Shown piece by piece: positions 13,850-22,960 of a stretch of 64,000 nt of DNA (the stretch's first letter is position 1; every line of letters begins with the position of its first letter). Below the pieces are notes generated by a model, which was not told where the DNA came from, did no database searches, and worked only from the letters and a program-made list of their open reading frames with translations. Source of the stretch: Colius striatus (lineage: Eukaryota > Chordata > Aves > Coliiformes > Coliidae); assembly GCF_028858725.1 (NCBI RefSeq), contig NC_084766.1:24158501-24222500 (forward strand), in the 5' to 3' direction. The position numbers were made by a program, and so were the translations under genes.

Positions 13850-14314
13850 CCCCTGCCCGTAACGCCAGAGCAGCCTTGGCAGAAGGACCGGCCGGCCTCT
13901 GCCTGTCTCTCTTTGTCTCTCTCTCTCTCCATGTCGAGCCGCCCGGGGTGGGCTGCAGTGGGACGGGCACGGAGCGCGGCTGCCGCTGGTACCGTCTGTG
14001 GGAAGGCGGCCCTGGGGCTGCGCCCCTCCCCGGCCCCTCTCGGCCCCTCCCGGCCCCGCCGCCGCGTCCCGGGCTCTCGCTTGCTCCGTCGCCTCGATAC
14101 CGTACCGTGTGCCTGCTGGTTTGGCCTGCGACGTGTGTGCTTCGCCTGCCCCCTCCTCGGTGACGGGGATCCCCCTCCCCAGCCCCGGCAGAGGAGGGTC
14201 TATCCCGGCCCTGTGGGGAAGGACCCTTCTGGTCTGTTTTTTAATGTATTGACCCCACTGTTTGGAGTCAGACCCTGCTCAGTCTTCCAGCCCCTCTCCC
14301 GGAGAACCCCCTCC

Positions 14315-14320
14315 AATAAA
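14315..14320 (+). terminator. CRTAC1: Poly(A) signal for the CRTAC1 B-type transcript
   Basis: Canonical AATAAA about 470 bp after the B-type stop codon. It would end a short 3' UTR near 14340, before the downstream EGF-coding exons. Confidence 0.8.
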
Positions 14321-14659
14321 CTATATCCTGTCTATTAGCCCAGCTTGCTGAGCTGTGTGGGGCGGGGCTGTGCCCATGCTTCTGCCCACCCTGCCCTGGG
14401 GCTGCACGGTGAGGAGGCTCAGGGATGGGGAGCAACCCCTAGCATCCCCCAGCTCTCCCTGCCCTGGGACCAGGAGTTAGTTAGAGTGTGCATGGGGGTC
14501 CTGGGCAGCTCTGCCTCTGCCCGCTCGTGCTCCCGGCCCTGGGCAGCACCGGAGGGGCAGAGATGCAGCAGGTGTCTCTGCCCACTCCCCAACAACAGGG
14601 TCATCCTGCCTTCCCCCTGCACTCTCTAACCTCTCTGCCACTCTCTTCCCCACTACCAG

Positions 14660-15297
14660 ACATTGACGAGTGTGCCCAGGGCTTGCACAACTGCAGCCAG
14701 CTCTGCACCAACACCCCTGGGGCACACACCTGCCGATGCCGCCCAGGCTTCCGTCCCCTTGATCCCGCTGCCAGCCAGTGCCTGGGTGAGTACCTGTGGG
14801 CAGCGGGGCCAGCGTCTGCCATGCCCCTGCCTGCCCTGCCAGCCCCAGCCATGCTGCCAGGGAAGCAGGAATGCTGGTTTTTGGGGTGCCCTGTTGTGCT
14901 CACAGTCCCAGTCCCAGACAACCCAAAACACGGGGAGCAGGAGGGACAGACTGTGCTGTGCAGGAGTTGATGGAGGAAGGAGGCGTCTGCCACCCAGCAG
15001 CTATGGAGACAAGTGGTGGCAGGACCGCAGCTCTGGGGATACAGGCACGGGTAGCGTCCCAGCCTCTCCCAGCCCCAGAGCTCCCCCCAGTGCCCTCTCC
15101 ATGTCCTGCCTCTGTTAGATGAGCCCCATACCCTTGGCCCAGTTCTGATCCTCTCCCCTTCTTTTCCAGACATAGATGAGTGCCAGGCACAGCCTGGCCC
15201 CTGCCACCATATCTGCCATAACAGTCCTGGCTCCTTCCACTGCCATTGCTACCCCGGCTTCTCCCTGGGTGCAGGTGGGCACTGCCAACGCAACTAG
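14660..15297 (+). CDS. CRTAC1: Alternative CRTAC1 3' exons encoding two extra cbEGF domains
   Basis: Two exons, 14660-14785 and 15170-15297, lie downstream of the B-type poly(A) site. Both follow pyrimidine-rich AG acceptors; the first ends at a GTGAGT donor, the second in TAG. Both begin in phase 1, matching the donor at 13546, so they can be spliced in place of the B-type exon. Each starts with the calcium-binding EGF signature DIDEC and has six cysteines. The second contains [12 protein letters not shown], which fits the Asp/Asn-hydroxylation consensus; the first has His at the aromatic position. The resulting protein would be 694 aa with three tandem cbEGF modules. I know no mammalian CRTAC1 isoform like this. 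Coding status is strong on structure; use in CRTAC1 mRNA is inferred from phase, strand and proximity. Confidence 0.82.
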
Positions 15298-15363
15298 CCT
15301 TCCCTGGCACAGCCATGTGCCCCTGCTTGCCTCCACCCTCATGCCAGTTGCACTCAGTGCCTA

Positions 15364-15369
15364 AATAAA
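15364..15369 (+). terminator. CRTAC1: Poly(A) signal for the CRTAC1 EGF-extended transcript
   Basis: AATAAA lies 67 bp after the TAG of the second extra EGF exon and is followed by TG/GT-rich sequence. Its presence supports these exons being a real terminal-exon alternative. Confidence 0.8.
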
Positions 15370-15627
15370 CCCTTCCCTGCATTGGTTTCCCTGTGGGTCC
15401 CCGTCACCAGGGCTGCATGACTGCTACACGTGTCTGTCCCCACCCCCATAGACTGCACTATCTCTGCCCCTTATTTCCCCCACATTCACCCTCCTTATGG
15501 AGCTCTGTGCACCCCTGTGTGCTGGGGGGTGTCCAGCCCACCCCACCCTGGCTCACCCCCAGCACACCCTGCTCCCCTCTCCGACACAAGAGGACACAGG
15601 GCCGGCAGTGGGAGATGAAGCGTGGGG

Positions 15628-15633
15628 TTTATT
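15628..15633 (-). terminator. GOLGA7B: GOLGA7B poly(A) signal
   Basis: TTTATT on the plus strand is AATAAA on the minus strand. It predicts a GOLGA7B 3' UTR of about 1.3 kb (roughly 15610-16960), ending some 240 bp from the CRTAC1 EGF-form 3' end. Confidence 0.75.
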
Positions 15634-16946
15634 GAGAAAGGGCTCCATGCAGGGGGCCCCAGCAGTAGCATCAGGGCCAGGACCACCCTGGTCACATGCC
15701 ATGACCCAGCCAGAGCGGGTCTCATGGGGCACAGTCCTCCCTCCAGGACCCCAGGAGAGCAACACTGGCTCAGTTCAGCCCTGCACTCAGGCAGGGACTA
15801 GATGTCACAGGGACTCTCCTATTCCCACCATCTGACCCGTGCCCATGAACTCCCACAGCTTGCAGCTGTTGCCCTTTGGAGTCTCCGCCACAGGCCAGGC
15901 TGAGAATCGGGGTGCTGGTGGCAGGTGCATGCAGGATGTGTGGGCAGGGAAGGGCTTAGCAGCAGGAGAGAAAGGGGCCTTGTGGAGCTGCTCCACTGGG
16001 CACCCTCCCTGCATTGGAGCAGATCATGGGGCAGAGCAGGCAGGGGGCTGCCAGCAGCCAAGTACAGGCAGGCTGTGCTGGGACTGGGCAAGGAGCCTGG
16101 CTCACCCATGCCACAGCTCAGCCTTTGTTATGCTGGGTCATGGATGAGCCCAGGGAACACAGCACGCAGATGAGAGCCTGCTGAGCAATGTACCTCCCTG
16201 CCCTGGGCATGGGGCTTGGGGCTGGGGAGCTTTCTAGGGCAAGCTGGGGTTGACACTGGGTCAGGCAGGGAGCAGAGCAAGTGCCCAGTGTCATGGGCAG
16301 TGCTGTGAGATGCTGCTCGGGAGGATGCTACGGCCAGATAGGTGAGGGCATCTAGCCGGAGCTGGGGAGCAGCAATGGGCAGCACGTAGGGCAGGGCTGG
16401 GACAAATGCATGGCATTATCATGCAGATGAAGCAGCACCAGGGCTCTGCCAGGCAGCCCGGACAGTGGGCAACAGCAGCTGAGCCCACTCTGCAGCACCA
16501 AGAGCGGGGACGCCCCAGGGAGGGGCTGCAGCAAGGGTTGGGGTGCCCATGGGCACGGGGTAAGTGTGCGTGGTCCCCCTTAGCCCTGCCTGGGGCTTTG
16601 GGGTCGCGCTGCTCCCGGCGCGCAGCACGCAGGGCACGGCCGGTGCGGCTGCCCGCGGCAGGGCAAGCGCCTGAGCCCGGGGCAAGGGCAGCAGCGCCCG
16701 GCGGGCTGCGCAGGAGCCCCTTGGCACCAGTTCGGCTCGGTGGGAAGCACCCAGCACGCCCCAGCACCAGCCGCTGCCCGCAGTGGGTCTGAGCAGGGGC
16801 AGAGCCACTGCGGGGGGCACGTAGGAGTGAGGGGGTGGGCAGCCCCCCTGGCTTCCCGCCCACCCTGAGCTCAGAAGCGAGTGCTCTGGTAGTGCAGCCT
16901 GCGGAGCTCGGAGAGGCCGCTGTCCCGGCAGTACGAGTCCCTGCAG

Positions 16947-17419
16947 GGACTCCCTGCCAGTCACCGGCCCCCCGCCCCGCCCCCGCCGCCGCTGCTGCTG
17001 CTGGAGCTGCCGCTGCTGGAGCTGCCGCTGCTGCACCGGTCCTCGTAGATGGAGATCTCGATCTGGACCTTGTTAAGGATCATCGGGGCCAGCCCCATGG
17101 CCCAGCATCCGCTCCCCCGACCCTCCACCCTTGGCATTCCCCCAGCATCCCCCTGCCCGGAGGATACGACCCTCATGCCACGCTCCAGGGGGTCGGTGAG
17201 CAGCAGCCCCCGCGGCGCATAGATCTTCTCGTTCTGCTCCTGGATGTACTTAGAGATCTTCTTCAGGACCTGCCGGCACACAGCAAGGGGGGGACACTCA
17301 GAGCCCGGCAGCACTGCTGCCCGCTCTGGCCTCCAGCCTCCCTGCTCCCCCTGCCATCCCCTGTGCCCGGCGACAGGCCTGCAGCCCTGCCTGTCCCCGG
17401 CCCCCGCACCTTCTCGTAG
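16947..17419 (+). CDS. CRTAC1: Candidate CRTAC1 A-type terminal exon, antisense to GOLGA7B
   Basis: After a CCCTGCAG acceptor ending at 16946, a phase-1 exon would join the CRTAC1 donor at 13546 and continue [20 protein letters not shown], then an Ala/Gly run and [16 protein letters not shown] recall the human CRTAC1-A tail as GTLGQSPGPRPTTPTAAAAT followed by Ala repeats and [11 protein letters not shown], so the match runs through the whole segment. The exon overlaps the last coding exon of GOLGA7B (16961-17062) on the opposite strand with codons exactly back-to-back: Ala GCT faces Ser AGC, and a Ser TCA faces the GOLGA7B TGA. The frame then stays open to TAG at 17417-17419, much longer than the human tail. 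No plus-strand poly(A) signal was seen nearby. Similarity is partly forced by GOLGA7B, but the acceptor and GTPCQ lie in its 3' UTR. Confidence 0.5.
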
Positions 17420-19073
17420 TGTGTCTCCATGCAGAGGAAGATGAAATAGGCAGTGGCACAGGCCAGGCACCCCTCCAGATACGAGCTGCCCCCGATCTTC
17501 TCTGCCTCGGCATAGAAGCTGTTAAGGGTTTTCACGGTTTCCTCGAAGAGCTGCCGCTCAATCTAGAGCAGAAACTGGGGTGAAGAGGAATCTGGCCAGA
17601 GGTTGAGCCCCTGCCATGCCCTGTCCCCATCACCAAGAGCACTTGGGGAGCACTTAATCCTCTTCTTCCTACCCTGCTGATGCCTCAGCTTCCTGGCCCC
17701 TGCTTACCTCCCATCCATACCTGAGACCTGCTGAGCCTGCAGCCCTTCCCCAGAGCCTCCTGGTCTCCAGGAGCACCCAAGCCCTTGCAAACTGAGCAAG
17801 GTGGCTGTGATTACATACACTCAGTAGCATCATCTGGCCCAGGGCCACACAACACGTTGTGCAGGTTCTGTGCCTACAGACCCTTCTGCCCCCTGAGCCC
17901 CCACAGTGCTCCAACCCAAGGCACCTCCCACTCTGTCAGCCTGCCAGACTACCTACCCGGCTCTCCAGCTCGGGGGGGAACTTTGTCTGGAACTGGCACG
18001 TGGTGCCATCGCTGTAATCCCGCTGCACAAAGACCTTGGTGGCCAGGGATGCGCTGCGCCGCAGCTCCTGGAGACTGTGCACCTGGGGGGCAGCGGATGA
18101 GCGGGGGGATGCAGCTGGAGGGTGCTGGGCATCCCTGCTAGGGAGCTGAGGAGCAGTGCTGTACTCCCAGTGTCAGAGGCTGCAGGCTCGCACAGCCTAG
18201 GGCAGGGACACCCCCAGTGTGTCCCATGTCTTGCTGTGGGCACGGCTGGAGGTGTGAGGCCAGGGGCGAGGGGAGGATGCCGCGGTAGCCCCCTACTTAG
18301 TGCATGAATGAGGGCGTGTGTCTGGCCTTTCTTGCACCGGCTGCATAAGGGAAGGGACAGCCCCGTGTCCCTGGCAGCTCTCAGGTGTGAGAGGGGAAGG
18401 CAAGCAGGAGCAGGGACCCTGGCAGCGGGTCTGCAACGGCAGTGCAGTGGGCAGGCTGCGGCGGGCCGGCCACACAGCAGGATGGGCAGCCCTGGTGACA
18501 GGAATGCAGCTCAGCTCCACCAGCCTGGCACCCCACAGGCTACGGGAGCCCACGCCAGCATCCCTGATCCTGGGCAGCTTGGGGAAGGAGGGCTGGGGAG
18601 GAGGATAGAGGGGCCAGGTTGTGCCAAGGGCGGTGTCAGACCCCTCCCTGCACACCCCCTTGGGTGACATGGGGCCACTGTCTGCTGTGGGCCCCACAGA
18701 CCCTCTGCCCCTGTCCCAGGTCCCTCCCACGGCACCTGGGAGAGGCACCCCCAGCCCCACAGACGTCCCTCCTCCCGGGGCACCCCACCCCAGACCCACT
18801 CCGCTCCCCCCAACAAGGGCACCCTGCACTCCCCCGCACCCCCGCCCCTCCAGCCCCCCCATGCACGCTGTGCACACAGACCACGCACCCCTCCCAGCCG
18901 CCAGACCCGCGTTAACTCCGTCCCCACCGCAACCCACGCGGACCCCTTCCCCCGCGCCCCGCCAGCCACGGCGGCGGGCGGGGGTGGGGCAGAGCCGGGA
19001 GCCTCGGCCGCGGCAGACCCCCGCTGCCCGCGTGTCCCCCGCCGTGTCGCCGCGCACCCACCTCCGTGGCCAT
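16961..19073 (-). CDS. GOLGA7B: Golgin A7 family member B
   Basis: Palmitoylated Erf4-type accessory subunit of DHHC palmitoyltransferases at Golgi and plasma membrane. Exons in transcript order: 19073-19062, 18082-17957, 17562-17410, 17269-17168, 17062-16961. Lengths of 4, 42, 51, 34 and 33 codons plus stop give 164 aa; the human protein is about 167. All junctions are phase 0 with GT/AG sites. Exon 1 encodes only MATE before the donor. The Cys-containing hydrophobic stretch [16 protein letters not shown] lies in exon 3, and [15 protein letters not shown] ends exon 4. The last exon gives EISIYEDRC and a Ser/Gly tail ending GGGGGAGGR. That tail is encoded opposite the candidate CRTAC1 A-type exon. 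Start chosen because MATE followed by [13 protein letters not shown] matches the human N-terminus. Confidence 0.96.
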
Positions 19074-19440
19074 GGCGCGGCGTGTGGCCGGGCCGGGGGC
19101 GGCGGGGCCGGGGGTGCCGGGGACACGCCGGCGGTGCCGCCGGGGCGGGCGGGGGCGCGGGGCACCGGCGCTGTCCGCGGTGCTGCTGCTGCCGAGCGGC
19201 GGAGGCGGGACCGGCCGCCCCCGTCTGCGCAGCCGCCCGGCCCGCCGCGGCCCGCCCCGAGGCGGCGGCGATGGGCGCCCGCAGCCGCCGGTGCGGAACC
19301 TCCGGAGGACGCGGCCCCCGTTATGGGGGAACGGCGGCACCGGGGTCCGGCAGCCCCGGGGCTGGTCCCAGAGCGGGGGCTTGCTGCCGTAGGACCCGAG
19401 GGTCCGGCCGGCACGGCGGGTCCCGGGGCCCAGCTGGCGA
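18930..19440 (-). promoter_or_regulatory. GOLGA7B: GOLGA7B CpG-island promoter
   Basis: A dense CpG island spans the first exon (19062-19073) and about 370 bp upstream of it on the minus strand. It has many GC boxes and no clear TATA box, typical of a broad CpG promoter. Confidence 0.6.
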
Positions 19441-19459
19441 GGGGATGCCGGTGCAGGTC

Positions 19460-22249
19460 CCTGCGGGGAGCGGCTGCAGGGAGGGGGTCGGTGGAGGTGA
19501 CCGGCGGGGATTTGAGGAGCCGAGCGCCGGGCTGGCAGCCTGGTGTGCCAAGGGGCCTCGTCTGAAGCTGCGTGTTTGCGAAGGGTTTGCAGCTGGTGCT
19601 GAGCTCTGGAGCGGGTGCAGCCCATCGCAGAGCCGGCAGACATCAAAGACGAGAGCTAACGAGTTCCCTGTTATCTCTGCCTATTGACAGCTCAATTAGA
19701 GCCGGAGAAATGCCAAACGGGGGGAACAGAGGCTCTCCCGAGGGCTGAAGGTGGGGTGCCCACAGCTGGGGCCGTGGTGAGGTGGGAGGGATGCCATGGC
19801 TGGGCACAGCGCCTTGCCAGGCAGGACAGCAGCCAGCCTCATCACCTGGGCGATGCTGCAGGCAGCGCAGGGCCCTGCCAGCATGTCTGCTCAGACTGCT
19901 TGCACATCACAGCCCCCAGCACAGCGGCCCTGTCAAAACAGGGGCAGCTTTGCTGGCTCGTGCTCCCTGCCCTGCACAGGTTTTAGGCAGAGCAACTAAA
20001 AGCAGAGCCCTGGGGTCGCCGAGGGCAGGCAGGGCTTGTGGCCAAGGGACCGAAGGGCTTGTACAGGAAGGGACACAACTCGAAGGGCTCATCTCCTCCA
20101 CAAACACAAAGCTATTGGATCCCACAGCTTTTGCAGGGAATCTGCAGCTTCCATGGTTTAGAGCAGCCCTGCCAGCCCACACGCCAGAGCAACAAGGTAC
20201 CTCCTACCCAGATGGTGCCAGAGCCAAAAGACCCCCTTGGAAGGGTCATGGGGAGAAAACTCTCCCATGTGCACACACGTGTGTGCACACAGACACAGGC
20301 ATTCGTGCATGCACTCAGATGCCCACACCTGCCTGCACCCCCCCTGAACTCCCAGGCACACATGCACATTCTCACACACCCAAGCGTGTCCCCACACACC
20401 CCCAAGCCCAGGCCCTCTCTACTGTGTAGTGTCTCCTTCCCGTGCTGCTCGTCACCACCACTGGCAGTGTTCGCCTGCCAGCCTGGCAGGGCTCTGCCTG
20501 TTGCCATGGCAATGCTGGGCCTGCCAGGAGATGAAGTTAGTTTGCTCTCCCACTTTGCTCTCCCATGCTGCTTGGACGAGCTGGGAGCAGCTGGGCAGCC
20601 CAGCTGTCCCTGCCACCCCAGGCTCTGCCGAGCTGCCTGCACCTTGCAATGCCTCAGGCATGTCTGGCTCTTCTCTGGTTGCACCAACCCAAGCTTGGTT
20701 CTGGGCTCCAGTCACCTCACAAGCCACGGGTTTGCCATCTGCAGGACCAGGGCATGTGCCAAGAAGTGTCCTTTGGTGGGACATCTTCAGCCCATCATGG
20801 GGAGCTGCCTTCTGTCAGCTATACTGTCCCGGAGCAAGCCTTGTCCAGTGGCAGGTGGCACACGGGCAGCCTGGCCCTACCTGTGGTGTCTGCAACCCAC
20901 TGCATCTTCAGAGCCCTCTAGGACCCGCCAGCTCCACGGTGCAGGATGCACTGCCATGGGCTTTCCAAATTTAATCAGAGCAGGGACAGGCCCTGCTGGT
21001 TTCCATGCAGAGAGGACCGGCTGCTACCATGCAGTGCCATGCCGTGCCACAGCTCACAGCAGGACAGGGCAGAGGTGGAGGAGGGACTGGCATAGCTGAT
21101 GGGATGTCAGGCAGTAGGAGCAGGGCAGCCCCAAAGCGATGCATGGCCCTGCTGCTCCCACAGCCCCCAGCACTGTGCAGGGAGCTGGCAGAGTGCCCAC
21201 AGCAGCAACAGGGCTCTTGCCCTTCTGTTCCATCTGCCGAGCCCTGAGGGGCTATTTTTAGGCTGCCTGGCAGCAGGAGCAGGCACCACACATAAGACTG
21301 CTGCTAGACCTTCCTTTGCTCTCCTGCCTGGGTCCTCCCCTGCACCCCAAGTGAGTGGGCTCTGACCTGTCCTGCACACAGACCCTGCAGACCTCCCCTT
21401 GCCCCTGGCTCTGGTTGACCACTCAGAGCCCCTGGCTCTCGGCTGGTGTGAGGCAGGATTGGGGCCCTCATAGCCAGTCCCACACACTGGGCCTATGCCC
21501 ATCACACCGCAGCAGCCAGACACCAGTGGGTATGTGCTTGGCTCCGAGGCAGGAGTGGGGGGTCCCCAGTACGTTTCTGGAGGCACAGCACTGCATCCAG
21601 TCCTGGCACCTTGACTCTCCCTGCAGCATGGTGTCTAGGGGCTGTGGAAGACAGATGAAGCTCCGCAACTAGTTTGGGATCAAGCCCTGGGGCCCCATCC
21701 TGAACTCGCTGCATTGCTGAGCCCCCTTCCCAGACTGTCAGGTCTGTCAGCAGCTTCAGCTCTGCTTCAAAGGGGCCACGGCAGAGCCAGGCACTGGCAG
21801 CTGCTTCATTCAGTGCCGGGGGGGAGTTCATTAATGGGGGGAGGGAGCATGAGCTCACCACCTCAGCGAGTACAACAGTGACATTTGGGAGGCACGCAGA
21901 GGCGGCAGGGCAGGGTGATTAGCTGATAACCTTTCCTGGGGAACGCCAGGTGGGTGCAGTGGGGGGGTGACCATGGCCCCCACACTGAGAGATGCTGGAA
22001 AACACCTCCAGATGCCCCAGCCTGCCCTTTCACACAGAACACAGAGACTGCCCCAAACCGGAGCCCACTGGCCCTACAGCTGGGCTCCGTGCTGATGGGG
22101 ACCCTGAGGATGGGCGCCCACCCCTCCGCAGTGCCTGCAGCACCGTCCAGCTGTGCCCATCCCGATGGCATGGGAGCCCCCGCAGAGGCTGTGAGAAACC
22201 CCCCAGCACACCCCACGGGAGGGCAGGCGGCAGGACAATGTTCTCCTGC
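19460..22249. other. GOLGA7B-SFRP5 intergenic region, proximal part
   Basis: No exon is recognised. CA/TG-rich imperfect microsatellite-like sequence lies at about 20270-20400. A segment near 19640-19710 has TCF/LEF-like CATCAAAG, TTATCT and CTCAATTAG sites. A perfect MEF2 consensus lies at 21252-21261. Open frames up to about 350 codons on the plus strand look like shadows of GC-rich composition. Confidence 0.5.
21252..21261 (+). promoter_or_regulatory. MEF2 consensus site
   Basis: CTATTTTTAG fits the MEF2 consensus YTAWWWWTAR exactly and lies in otherwise GC-rich intergenic DNA. Occupancy is unknown. Confidence 0.4.
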
Positions 22250-22960
22250 CAGCGGGTACGCTGGGGGGAATGCGGCTTCAGAACGAGGTGCCAAGGTCCA
22301 GCTTCGGCAGAGATGCGGTCTGAGAGCCGGGGCTGTGCTGGGAGCAGACGTGGGTGGCCCTTCCCACGTCCGCGGTGGGGCAGGGGGCGAGCAGCGCCGA
22401 GTGGGTCCCGTGTCGCCGTGCACGGTGCCGCGAGGTGACTCTTCCGCCAGGCACCCGCACACGGGACGTGCCCCGGCCGTGCCCCGCGGAGAGGGGCCGT
22501 GGGGCCGGCGGCAAGCAGCGGGTCCGTGTGCGGGCTGACGGGAGGCGGGCAGGGCCGGGAGCCGGCCGGGAGGGCGGCAGGGCGGCCGCGGCCCCGCAGC
22601 TGTGCCGGGAGCGCTGCCAGGCGCATTCCTGGCGCTGCCGGCCGAGCGGGAGCGTGTGTGGGCGCGGGGCAAGTGCGCGGCCAGCGCTGCCCCTGCCCGC
22701 CGCCCGCCCCGGCCGGCCCGTGCTCCCGGGACAGCTCCGCCCCGCCGTGCCCCAGCCGTGCCCCGGCCTCCCTCGGCTCCCCCCCGGGCGAGCCCACCCC
22801 GCACTGCGCCCCACGCCGGGGTGCTCTCTCCCGGGAGCCTCCAGACACCCGGCGACGTGCGTGGCTGCCTCGCCGTCCCGCCCCGAGGGTCCCTGCTCTG
22901 CGGCGGGTGCAGCCCTGCCTGGCACCGGGGCAGCCCGGGAGCCTGAGATGGGGCTGGCGC
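22250..22960. promoter_or_regulatory. Orphan intergenic CpG island
   Basis: About 700 bp with CpG density comparable to the gene promoters, but no recognisable coding exon on either strand and no adjacent known gene start. GOLGA7B begins 3.2 kb away and SFRP5 2.6 kb away. Long open frames here on both strands are explained by lack of AT-rich stop codons. It could be the promoter of an unannotated non-coding RNA or a distal SFRP5 element. Confidence 0.5.

Noticed and set aside
20265-20400. CA/TG microsatellite
   Set aside because: Rich in CACA and TGTG but without a sustained pure run, so not called as a defined repeat.
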